Shown here one piece after another: positions 1-8,122 of a DNA stretch of 43,034 bases; position 1 is the stretch's first letter; every line of letters starts with the position of its first letter. The stretch lies in assembly GCA_001567275.1 (NCBI GenBank), contig LNBX01000028.1, positions 1 to 43,034 on the forward strand. The letters run 5' to 3'. A program made the position numbers and the translations under genes. The notes beneath the pieces were generated by a model, which had not been told where the DNA came from, made no database searches, and was given only the letters and a program-made list of their open reading frames with translations. This stretch comes from Bacteroidetes bacterium OLB10. Lineage in GTDB: Bacteria; Bacteroidota; Bacteroidia; AKYH767-A; OLB10.

Positions 1-291
1 TTTGAAATATGCACTGACAGCTTTTGTAGAAAAAATTAAAAGCCTTGCAATAGGTGCTGCCTATAGTGCCTTAACAATTGAGAAACTGAATAAATATGAG
101 ATAGCCTTCCCAAAACTAAAACAGAACAACAAACCATCGTCCGCCAATTAGATGCCCTGCGAGCCGAAACCCAAAAGTTGGAAGCGTTGTATCAAAAGAA
201 AATAGACGATTTGGAAGAACTGAAAAAGAGTATTTTGCAGAAGGCGTTTGCGGGGGAGTTGATGTCTGAACCTTTGATTAACGCTGATTAA
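1..291 (+). CDS. hsdS: Type I restriction enzyme specificity subunit HsdS, C-terminal fragment with frame break
   Basis: This is the 3' end of a DNA-specificity subunit, which recognises the target sequence for a type I restriction-modification complex; the rest lies left of the window. The first frame reads LKYALTAFVEKIKSLAIG and ends ...KYEIAFPKL, the usual end of the second target recognition domain. After a frame change in the A-rich stretch at about 113-122, the other frame reads TEQQTIVRQLDALRAET and then a heptad-like helix ending LQKAFAGELM, the typical HsdS closing helix that contacts HsdM. One missing A in that stretch would restore a single frame. The same kind of homopolymer break occurs in other genes of this window, so a sequence error is as likely as real inactivation. 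hsdM is not in the window. Confidence 0.82.
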
Positions 292-301
292 ATGATTTAC
301 T

Positions 302-733
302 ATGATTAGTGAACAGTATAAATATTCAGATTTAACAGGTAAAATCATTGGTTGCTCAATGGAGGTGCATAAAATTTTGGGCAATGGTTTCCAAGAAATC
401 ATATATCAACGTGCACTAGAAAAAGAAATGGCTTTGCAGGGATTGTCATTTGCTCGTGAATTTGAAATGCCCATTTTTTATAAAGAAGAACAAATAGGAA
501 CAAGAAGAGTAGATTTTTTAGTAGAAGAAGTAGTTTCGGTTGAATTAAAAGCACTTGTAAAATTAGAAGATGTACATTTGGCACAAGCGATTAACTACTT
601 AGAAGCATATAATTTAGAAATTGGTTTATTGATAAACTTTGGAGCAAAGAGTTTGGAATTTAAACGGCTTATCAACCCAAAATTCAATCAGCTAAATCAA
701 GAAAATCAATCTAATCAAAGGTTCAGACGATGA
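302..733 (+). CDS. GxxExxY family protein (PD-(D/E)XK-like fold)
   Basis: A 143-residue protein of the GxxExxY family, named for the motif seen here as G29-F-Q-E32-I-I-Y35. Downstream, D71 in RVDFLV and E81-L-K83 in VSVELKAL match the D...ExK core of PD-(D/E)XK nuclease-like folds, followed by the QAINYL helix typical of the family. The biochemical role of the family is not established. It lies 10 bp after hsdS and overlaps the next gene by 4 bp, so it is translated within the restriction operon. That placement suggests an accessory role in defence, which is inference. The last 15 residues are rich in Asn, Gln and Arg and look poorly structured. Confidence 0.85.
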   Translation: MISEQYKYSDLTGKIIGCSMEVHKILGNGFQEIIYQRALEKEMALQGLSFAREFEMPIFYKEEQIGTRRVDFLVEEVVSVELKALVKLEDVHLAQAINYLEAYNLEIGLLINFGAKSLEFKRLINPKFNQLNQENQSNQRFRR

Positions 734-2178
734 AAGAACAACAACTCATAGAACTGATAGACGAACTGGTAAAGCAACCGCAGGAAAGCGAATGGGTGGA
801 ATTTAAACAGAACTACCATTCAGCCGAAGAAATAGGTGAGCGGATTTCTGCCTTATCTAATGGTGCGTGTATTCATAATCAAGCGTTTGGTTATTTGATT
901 TTTGGTGTGGAAGACAAAACTCATATCATAACAGGAACTACGTTCAAAGCCAAATCAACCAAAAAAGGAAATGAAGAATTAGAACATTGGTTGGCTCAAC
1001 GCTTAGACCCAAGAATTGATTTCAGAATTCACGAATTTGCTTACGATGCTCAACGTAATATTACTCTATTTGTCATTCCCTGTGCACATAATAAACCTGT
1101 CGATTTTTTGCATACGCCTTATATCCGAGTGGGAAGCATTACCCGTAAATTGTCGGATTTTCCCGAAAAGGAGCGTAAAATTTGGCGTAAATCAAGCAAA
1201 CCATACGAACTTGAAATTGCAAAAGATAATCTTTCGGCTTCCGATGTTATTCGGTTACTGAGTACCGAAACCTATTTTGATTTAATGAAATTGCCTTATC
1301 CGTCTAATCAAGACGGAGTTATAGAAAAATTCATCAACGAAAACCTCGTGGTTAAATCACAAGGATATGCTATAACAAATCTTGGAGCTATTTTATTTGC
1401 TAAAAACCTCACTGAATTTGAAGGTGTTCAGCGAAAATCTGTTCGTGTGATTGTATATAAAGGCAAAAACAAAGTAGAAACCATTCGTGAGCAAATTGGA
1501 GTAAAAGGCTATGCACTTGGTTTTTCAGGATTGGTAGAATGGATAAACAGCCAATTACCTGCCAACGAAGAAATAGGTAAAGCGTTAAGAACAGAATCCA
1601 GAATGTATCCCGAAATAGCAATCAGAGAGTTGGTCGCTAACGCCTTAATTCATCAAGATTTATCGGTAAAAGGTTTTCCGATGGTCGAAATTTTTAGCGA
1701 CAGAATAGAAATTTCCAATCCGGGCAATCCTTTAATAACCCCTGACAGATTTATAGATTCGTACATTTCGAGAAACGAAAAATTAGCAGACTTGATGCGA
1801 AGAATGGGATTTTGTGAAGAAAAAGGAAGTGGTTTGGACAAAGTAATTTTCAACAATGAATTGTATCAGCTTCCGCCTATTAATGTCATTACAGATGAAA
1901 ACCGTACAAGAGTAACTATGTACAGTTATAAAAAAGCTGAATGATTTGGATAAGAAAGAAAAAGGTCAGAGCTTGTTATCAACACGCTTGTTTAAAAATG
2001 GGTGTCTAATGAAAAAATGACCAATCAGAGTTTGAGAGAACGTTTTCATATTGAAGACCAAAATGCGGCAGTAGCTTCCCGAATTATTAAAGACACTTTT
2101 GAAGCGGGAATGATAAAAGAAGACGACCCTGAAAATAAATCACGAAAACACAGAAGTTATGTGCCATTTTGGGCTTAA
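730..2178 (+). CDS. AlbA_2 domain ATP-binding protein, frame broken near its C-terminus
   Basis: The N-terminus has the AlbA_2 (Schlafen-type) putative nucleic-acid-binding domain, with SEWVEFKQNY at residues 19-28 and a conserved YIRVGS motif near 132. The second half has a GHKL-type ATPase region: ELVANALIHQD from residue 300, then EISNPGNP and EEKGSGLDKV. The uninterrupted frame stops at 1944 after 404 residues. The expected winged-helix C-terminus is nevertheless present: VRACYQHACLK is readable near 1965-1997, and MTNQSLRERF...SYVPFWA runs from 2017 to 2178. Rejoining it needs one base removed at each of three runs (about 1932-1937, 1957-1963, 1995-2003), after which the frame is again that of the start. 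These proteins often sit in restriction loci; the substrate is unknown. Overlaps the previous gene by 4 bp. Confidence 0.83.
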
Positions 2179-2279
2179 AATCTTATTTGACGGTTATTTG
2201 ATTATAGAGCATAATAAAATAACAACTTGCTGATTATCAATGATTTTTTATTTGATAGTCATTTGATAAAAGAGAAACA

Positions 2280-4669
2280 ATGAACGAAGCAGAAACAAGA
2301 GCAGAACTCATAGACCCAAAGCTAAAGGCTTGTGTTGGGGTGTTGTGGAAGGTTCTAAAGTCCTTCGTGAATACCACATTACACAAGGGAAAATACAAAC
2401 AGGCGGTGGTCGTGGCAAAAAAGAGATTGCTGATTATGTGTTGGTTTACAAAGGCATCAAGTTGGCTATTGTAGAAGCCAAAAGTGATGAACAGGAAGTT
2501 GGCGAAGGCGTAATGCAAGCCAAAAAATACGCCCAAAAACTTCAATTAGAAACCACTTACAGCACCAACGGAAAAGCCATTTACCAAATCTGTATGAAGT
2601 CAGGTGAAGAAAGTTTGGTAACAGACTTTTTAAGCCCTGATGAACTTTGGAACAAAACATTTGCAGAGCAAAACAATTGGCGTGAACAATTTGCCAATGT
2701 GCCGTTTGAAGATAAAAGCGGAAGTTGGCAGTTAAGATATTATCAGGAAATAGCCGTTCAGAGAACCGTTGAAGCTATTGCACAAAGCAAAGACAGAATT
2801 TTACTCACTCTTGCCACAGGCACAGGAAAGACGGCAATTGCTTTTCAAATCGCTTGGAAACTATTTCAAACCCGTTGGAATTTAAAACGAGACGGCAGCC
2901 GCAGACCAAGAATTTTATTTTTAGCAGACAGAAATATTTTGGCAGACCAAGCCTACAATTCCTTTTCGGCATTTCCCGAAGATGCTTTGGTGCGGATAAA
3001 ACCCAATGAGATAAAGAAAAACGGAAAAGTGCCAACCAACGGTAGCATTTTCTTTACCATTTTTCAAACCTTTATGAGTGGCACGGATGCAGAAGGAAAA
3101 CCTGCACCCTATTTTGGAGAATATCCAGCCGACTATTTTGATTTCATCATCATTGACGAGTGCCACCGTGGTGGAGCAAATGACGAAAGCAATTGGCGGA
3201 GCATTTTAGAATATTTCAGTCCAGCCGTTCAGTTAGGTTTAACAGCCACACCAAAGCGAAAAGACAATGTGGACACCTATAAATATTTTGGCGAACCAGT
3301 TTATATCTATTCGCTGAAAGAAGGAATCAATGACGGTTTCTTAACGCCTTTCAAAGTAAAACGAATCAAAACTACTTTAGATGATTATCGCTACACTTCG
3401 GACGATACGATTGTAGAAGGAGAAATTGAAGAAGGCAAACTCTATGAAGAAAAAGACTTTAACCGAACGATTGAAATTGTAGAACGAGAAGCCAAGCGGG
3501 TAAACATCTTTTTGGATGAAGCCAACCAAAACGAGAAGGCAATAATCTTTTGTGCCAATCAGGCACACGCAGCATTGATAAGAGATTTAGTAAACCAAAA
3601 CGCAAGAAGCAAAGACCCATTTTATTGTGTTCGTGTAACTGCCAATGATGGTGAAGAAGGAGAAAGATTGTTGAGAGAATTTCAGGACAATGAAAAAACA
3701 TTGCCAACCATACTGACAACTTCGCAAAAACTGTCCACAGGCGTTGATGCAAGAAACATTCGGAATATCGTTTTGCTTCGTCCGGTCAATTCAATGATTG
3801 AGTTTAAACAAATCGTTGGTCGTGGCACACGTTTGTTTGACGGCAAAGAGTTTTTTACCATTTACGACTTTGTAGATGCTTACAAACATTTTTCAGACCC
3901 CGAATGGGACGGAGAACCACTTGGAGAAGAACCTTGCAAAAAGTGCGGACAAAATCCTTGTGAGTGCGAATATGTGCCACCAAGTCCTTGCCCTGTATGC
4001 GGGCAAAGACCTTGCATTTGTGAAAAAGAGCCGCCACAACCTTGTGAGAAATGCGGACAGCGACCTTGTGTGTGCAAGAAGAAAGTAAAAATCAAACTCA
4101 AAAACGGCAAGGAAAGAGAAATCAAGCATATGATTTCCACTTCGTTTTGGAGTGCAGACGGCAATCCCATTTCAGCAGAAGAATTTTTGAATAATCTATT
4201 TGGCGAATTGCCTAAACTTTTCAAAGACGAAGAAGAATTACGAAAACTTTGGAGCAATCCAATGACCCGAAAAATTTTGTTGGAAAATTTAGATGCAGCA
4301 GGTTTCCCCAAAGGCGATTTACTGACTTTGCAAAAGTTGGTAGATATGGAAAAAAGCGACTTGTATGATGTGTTAGAATATGTTTTCAATGGCGATTACA
4401 TCGCAATGACAAGAGAAGCCAGAGCCAAAGCAGCCGAAGCGACAATTTTCGCTTTACTCAACGACAAACAAAAGGAGTTTATCACTTTCGTTTTGAGCAA
4501 ATACATTGAAACAGGCGTGGACGAACTCGACCAAGAACAGATTCCGACTCTGTTAAAAAACAAATATCACACGTTGGAAGATGCACGAGAAATATTGGGT
4601 AACCTAACAGACATCAGTAAACTGTTTATAGAATTTCAAGAACATCTTTACAAACAAAGAGTAGCATAA
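2280..4669 (+). CDS. hsdR: Type I restriction enzyme endonuclease/translocase subunit HsdR, one frame break near the N-terminus
   Basis: HsdR cleaves and translocates DNA as part of the type I complex. The real start is ATG 2280 (MNEAETRAELIDPKLKA). A missing G near 2333-2335 moves the rest to another frame, readable to 4669; the corrected length is about 796 residues. Residue numbers here count from the second frame, where 1 is codon 2330. The PD-(D/E)XK nuclease core is D35 and E49-A-K51. The SF2 helicase motifs are LATGTGKT at 161-168, DECH at 276-279, LGLTATPKR and QIVGRGTR. The EcoEI-like C-terminal domain follows three 18-residue Cys-rich repeats (535-588). The closing helix ends EFQEHLYKQRVA. 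It forms an operon with the genes upstream after a 101-bp gap. Confidence 0.9.
3932..4093 (+). repeat. Three tandem 54-bp coding repeats: Cys-rich CxxCGQxPCxC units in HsdR
   Basis: Three consecutive 18-residue units begin at PCKKCGQNPCEC, PCPVCGQRPCIC and PCEKCGQRPCVC, each followed by about six Glu/Pro/Lys residues. Four Cys per unit with fixed spacing (C-x2-C-x4-C-x-C) suggest metal binding, possibly zinc. The units lie between the helicase core and the EcoEI-type C-terminal domain. Confidence 0.85.
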
Positions 4670-4725
4670 GAGAGTGACTCGTCCTAACAAAAGTTTGATG
4701 TATAATTATTAAGTGCAGATGCTTA

Positions 4726-4823
4726 CCTCCGCGCACCCGTGGCCTTAGAGGGCGCTGGCACGCTTCGAATACGTTGCGCGTTGATGAACAACCCGGCAGT
4801 TCCGCAGTACTGCGGATTGCCGT
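4726..4823 (+). repeat. Dispersed intergenic repeat, copy A
   Basis: It begins with a CCTCCGCGCACCCGTGGCC box and ends with a box centred on the perfect palindrome CCGCAGTACTGCGG (4802-4815). The two boxes are about 55 bp apart. The same two boxes in the same order and orientation occur at 10366 and 10503. No ORF of its own is supported. It lies between the end of hsdR and the pssA promoter, at the boundary between the restriction locus and housekeeping genes. Confidence 0.75.
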
Positions 4824-4862
4824 ATGTCATTTTAATTTACACATCCATATACATCCTATCCC

Positions 4863-4870
4863 TACATTTG
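4863..4870 (+). promoter_or_regulatory. Bacteroidota -7 element upstream of pssA
   Basis: TACATTTG matches the phylum consensus TAnnTTTG. It ends only 7 bp before the pssA ATG, so the transcript would have almost no leader. No good TTG -33 element stands at the usual spacing. Confidence 0.45.
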
Positions 4871-4877
4871 CAACCTG

Positions 4878-5651
4878 ATGCGGCTGACTAAACATATTCC
4901 CAATTTTATCACCTGTTGCAATTTGCTTTGCGGCTGCGCAGGCATTGTGCTTTGTTTCAACGGACATATTGCAGGTGCAGGCATGATGATAATGGCTGCT
5001 GCATTGTTTGATTTTTGTGATGGCTTTGCAGCACGTGCACTGCATGCCTACTCTGCCATAGGCAAGGACCTGGATTCGCTGGCCGATGTGGTTTCCTTTG
5101 GCGTATTGCCGGGCATGATTATGATGCAGGTGTTTATTGCAGTAAATCCCGATTATCATATAGGCAGTGCCATACCTTATCCTCAGGCATTGCTGCCGTG
5201 GGTGCCCTGCCTCATTCCTGTGTTTTCGGCTTTGAGGCTTGCAAAATTCAATAACGACCCGCGGCAAACCGACAGTTTCAGAGGGCTGCCTGTGCCTGCC
5301 AATGGTTTGCTCATAGCCGCGCTGCCGTTTGTTGTGCAGTCGTATCTGGTGAATGCCGCAGGTGGCAGTGTTTCGTTTATTGAGCAGGCCGTTTACACGC
5401 TTTTCAGTACTCCGGTGCTGATGATTATTTTTGTGTTGTTGATGTGTTTTCTGCTGGTGAGTGAGCTGCCGTTGTTTGCACTTAAATTTAAGTCGTACGG
5501 TTTCAGTCAAAACAAATATGCATACGTGCTCATAGCCTCATCGGCAGTGCTGCTTTTGTTCTATCGCATTGAAGCCTTACCGCTGATAATCATTTTGTAT
5601 GTACTTTTGTCGGCAGTAAAACATTTTATTCCAACATCTGATAAGCAATGA
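4878..5651 (+). CDS. pssA: CDP-diacylglycerol--serine O-phosphatidyltransferase
   Basis: Makes phosphatidylserine from CDP-diacylglycerol and serine, the first step towards phosphatidylethanolamine, in the inner membrane. The CDP-alcohol phosphotransferase signature D-G-x2-A-R-x8-G-x3-D-x3-D is complete: D48-G49, A52-R53, G62, D66 and D70. The 257-residue length and several hydrophobic segments before and after the motif fit the PssA family. The opening LTKHIPNFITCCNLLCG is also typical. The start is the first in-frame ATG after the -7 element at 4863. Its last 4 bp overlap purS, so the two are probably co-transcribed. A phosphatidylserine decarboxylase gene is not present in the window. Confidence 0.92.
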   Translation: MRLTKHIPNFITCCNLLCGCAGIVLCFNGHIAGAGMMIMAAALFDFCDGFAARALHAYSAIGKDLDSLADVVSFGVLPGMIMMQVFIAVNPDYHIGSAIPYPQALLPWVPCLIPVFSALRLAKFNNDPRQTDSFRGLPVPANGLLIAALPFVVQSYLVNAAGGSVSFIEQAVYTLFSTPVLMIIFVLLMCFLLVSELPLFALKFKSYGFSQNKYAYVLIASSAVLLLFYRIEALPLIIILYVLLSAVKHFIPTSDKQ

Positions 5652-5899
5652 AGTTTACAGCAAAAATAAACGTGATGCCACTGAAGGCTTTGCTCGATCC
5701 GCAGGGCAAAACCGTTACTGCAAGTATGAAAAGAATAAACCTTCCTGAAATTGAAAACGTGCGCATAGGAAAACACATCACTCTTGAAATTGATGCAGCA
5801 GACCAGGCCGCAGCCGAACAAAAGGTGGAAGACGCATGTAAAAAACTTCTTGCCAACCCCATCATGGAGTTTTACGAATACAGCGTTACAAAAGCCTGA
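5648..5899 (+). CDS. purS: Phosphoribosylformylglycinamidine synthase subunit PurS
   Basis: The small structural subunit of the split PurS-PurQ-PurL enzyme, which converts FGAR to FGAM in purine synthesis. The 83-residue protein has the expected size and the opening FTAKINVMPLKALLDPQGKTV, followed by VRIGKHITLEID and the end KLLANPIMEFYEYSV. These all fit the PurS ferredoxin-like fold. It starts with the ATGA overlap on the pssA stop, so translational coupling is likely. purL and purQ are not nearby. A free-standing purS implies that purine synthesis here uses the split enzyme type. Confidence 0.93.
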   Translation: MKFTAKINVMPLKALLDPQGKTVTASMKRINLPEIENVRIGKHITLEIDAADQAAAEQKVEDACKKLLANPIMEFYEYSVTKA

Positions 5900-6048
5900 G
5901 CAAGCAGCATCATTGCATTGATTTAATTTTTATCTGACGGAAAAATTTTCTTTACAGCGATTCCCTCTGCAATTCCATCTGCATTTTACAAATAACTTGT
6001 TGTGAAATAAAAAACCGGGGCATCAGTAATTATCACTCACTACTCCCC

Positions 6049-6056
6049 TATCTTCG
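6049..6056 (+). promoter_or_regulatory. Possible -7 element for the TonB-dependent receptor
   Basis: TATCTTCG is one base from TAnnTTTG and ends 22 bp before the receptor ATG. No clear TTG -33 element is visible, and no cobalamin riboswitch or other riboswitch core was recognised in 5900-6078. Confidence 0.35.
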
Positions 6057-6078
6057 CGCATCCATTTTTTTTTAAAGT

Positions 6079-7962
6079 ATGCGCATACAAGTTTTTATAT
6101 TGATAATTCTTACAACATTAAGTGCAACACTGAAGGCACAGATGATGCACGTGAATCATGATTCGGTGGTGATAAAAGACAACAGAATGCAGATGCCGCT
6201 CATCATGCAAAACCGCAACATCACACTACTCGACAGAGAACAGATAGAAGCATTGCCTGCAAAATCAGTCAATGAGTTGCTGGCCTGCATCAGCGGTATT
6301 GACATCAGGCAGCGTGGCCCATGGGGAGGTCAGGCCGATGTGAGTATAGACGGCAGCACCTTCGATCAGGTGTTGGTGCTCATCAACGGAATAAAAATTT
6401 CGGATGCACAAACCGGCCACAATATGCTGAACCTCTCTCTGCCGCTGAGTGCGATAGATCATATAGAAATTCTCAGAGGACCGGCTGCCCGTGTTTATGG
6501 CGTAAATGCCTTAGCCGGTGCCATCAACATTGTAACGCGCATTCCGCAGAGCAATGAAGTATTTGTTCAGGTAACAGGAGGCAGCAGTTTTGAAAAAGAT
6601 ACATCAAACGGAAAAACATTTTTTGAGCACAGGCATACAGCCTACAGTGAGTTTACTTACCAAAAAACAGCACAAACACTAAGCGCAGAATACAACACCG
6701 GCAATGGTTACAGATACAACACTGCTTACGACAACAGGAAATTATTTTATCAGAACCAAATAACAACAGGCAACGGCAAACTGAATGCAACAGGAATATA
6801 TACGAGAAATAAATTTGGTGCCAACGGATATTACAGTGCTCCGCGTGATGTGGAATCGGAAGAAACCGTTGAAACCATTCTTGGCAGTTTGGATTACACC
6901 CGTGAGCATGAACGATGGAAAATAATGCCACGCATATCGTATCGCTACAACAAAGACCATTATGTTTTTATCCGTCAGAATCCTGAAATATATCAGAACA
7001 TTCATGAGAGCAATACCATAACCGGTGAAGTACACAGCGCATACAGTGTGCGCAACGGAAAGTTGGGAGCAGGTGCTGAATGGCGCAATGAGCAAATAAA
7101 CAGCAGCAACCTGGGCGACCACAGTAGGTATAATGTAGGTTTGTATGCAGAATACCGTCATTTGTTTTTTCAGAAACTGAATGTGAGCGGAGGTATGTAT
7201 GCCAATTATAATTCGGATTACAGCTGGCAGTTTTTTCCGGGAGTGGATGCCGGTTACTGGCTTACAAAAAATATCAAACTGTTTACGTCATTCACTACAG
7301 GGCAGCGTTTGCCAACCTACACCGACCTTTATTACAGAGGGCCGCTGAACATTGGCAACAGCGAACTGAAACCTGAACTTTCAACCAACTATGAAGCGGG
7401 AGTAAGTTTTTCAAATGCATATCTGTCAGTAAAGGGAAGTTATTTTTATCGCCACACGTCAGAGTTTATTGACTGGGTGAGAGAAAATGATACGCTGCCG
7501 TGGCAGCCGCGCAACTTTCAGGTGCTGAACACCAGCGGATGGACACTTCAAACCATATTGAACAGTCCGGATGGATGGCTTGCCGCGCACAATGCCAATC
7601 TGAATTTTTCGTACACATATCTGAACCAAACCGTGCAGGCCTCTGATGATATGATTTCGAAATATGCGATAGAAATTTTGCGACATCAGTTTACGGGCAC
7701 ATTCCACATCAGTGTTGTCAAAGGAATGGATGTGACTGTAAGCGCAAGATATTTGCAGAGAATGAACGGAAATGATTATACGGTGGCTGATTTGCGATTG
7801 AGTTATTCGTGGAAGCAGTGGCAGATATTTGCAGATGCAAATAATATTCTTGATACACAGTATAAAGAAACAGGAACAATACTCATGCCCGGAAGGTGGT
7901 TTAACTTAGGGCTGCGTTTCAGAACCAATTTCAACACATCAACTCAGCCGGAAGAAAAATAA
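6079..7962 (+). CDS. TonB-dependent outer-membrane receptor (BtuB/CirA-like)
   Basis: A 627-residue outer-membrane transporter. It has a signal peptide in the first 21 residues (hydrophobic ILIILTTLSATL, cleavage after KAQ). The plug domain covers about residues 48-155 and includes LPAKSVNELL, SIDGSTFDQVLVLINGI, IDHIEILRGPA and GVNALAGAINIVTR. A beta-barrel with alternating aromatic strands follows and closes with LRFRTNF near the C-terminus. It is short for the phylum and lacks the carboxypeptidase-like N-terminal domain of SusC proteins, so it belongs with vitamin B12, siderophore or metal receptors. The substrate cannot be read from the sequence, and no SusD, binding protein or riboswitch accompanies it. 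Confidence 0.9.
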   Translation: MRIQVFILIILTTLSATLKAQMMHVNHDSVVIKDNRMQMPLIMQNRNITLLDREQIEALPAKSVNELLACISGIDIRQRGPWGGQADVSIDGSTFDQVLVLINGIKISDAQTGHNMLNLSLPLSAIDHIEILRGPAARVYGVNALAGAINIVTRIPQSNEVFVQVTGGSSFEKDTSNGKTFFEHRHTAYSEFTYQKTAQTLSAEYNTGNGYRYNTAYDNRKLFYQNQITTGNGKLNATGIYTRNKFGANGYYSAPRDVESEETVETILGSLDYTREHERWKIMPRISYRYNKDHYVFIRQNPEIYQNIHESNTITGEVHSAYSVRNGKLGAGAEWRNEQINSSNLGDHSRYNVGLYAEYRHLFFQKLNVSGGMYANYNSDYSWQFFPGVDAGYWLTKNIKLFTSFTTGQRLPTYTDLYYRGPLNIGNSELKPELSTNYEAGVSFSNAYLSVKGSYFYRHTSEFIDWVRENDTLPWQPRNFQVLNTSGWTLQTILNSPDGWLAAHNANLNFSYTYLNQTVQASDDMISKYAIEILRHQFTGTFHISVVKGMDVTVSARYLQRMNGNDYTVADLRLSYSWKQWQIFADANNILDTQYKETGTILMPGRWFNLGLRFRTNFNTSTQPEEK

Positions 7963-8017
7963 TTTTTCGGAAGGAATAAATGTAATTGCAAAGTTGCGGT
8001 GAAAACATCACACATCT

Positions 8018-8063
8018 ATTAAAAATAAAAGAGCAAGTACAAATTCAGTATTCATACTTGCTC
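8018..8063 (-). terminator. Rho-independent terminator of the padR-pspC operon
   Basis: GAGCAAGTA (8031-8039) and TACTTGCTC (8055-8063) form a perfect 9-bp stem with a 15-nt loop. On the minus strand it is followed by TTTTATTTTTAA, so it fits termination of the minus-strand genes. It may also slow transcription coming from the receptor gene on the other strand. Confidence 0.75.
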
Positions 8064-8122
8064 CTGTAGTTTAAAGCCGGTCTGCAAAGAAGATAATTTT
8101 ATCAGACAGCAGGCTGCAACTT

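Noticed and set aside
2280..2474. Separate 64-residue gene upstream of hsdR
   Set aside because: Its first 17 residues are the HsdR N-terminus; the rest is the out-of-frame reading after a missing base.
3880..4389. 169-residue minus-strand ORF
   Set aside because: Antisense to the Cys-rich repeats and C-terminal region of hsdR; its apparent repeats only mirror those of hsdR.
4827..5510. 227-residue minus-strand ORF, His/Gln/Lys-rich
   Set aside because: Antisense shadow of pssA, with composition typical of an antisense frame and no family match.
5900..6078. Possible cobalamin riboswitch before the BtuB/CirA-like receptor
   Set aside because: No conserved riboswitch core was found, and the space is too short for a full B12 riboswitch together with a promoter.
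7946..7968. AT-rich palindrome at the receptor stop as a terminator
   Set aside because: The arms have almost no loop and no GC content, so a stable stem is unlikely; the hairpin at 8031-8063 is the better candidate.
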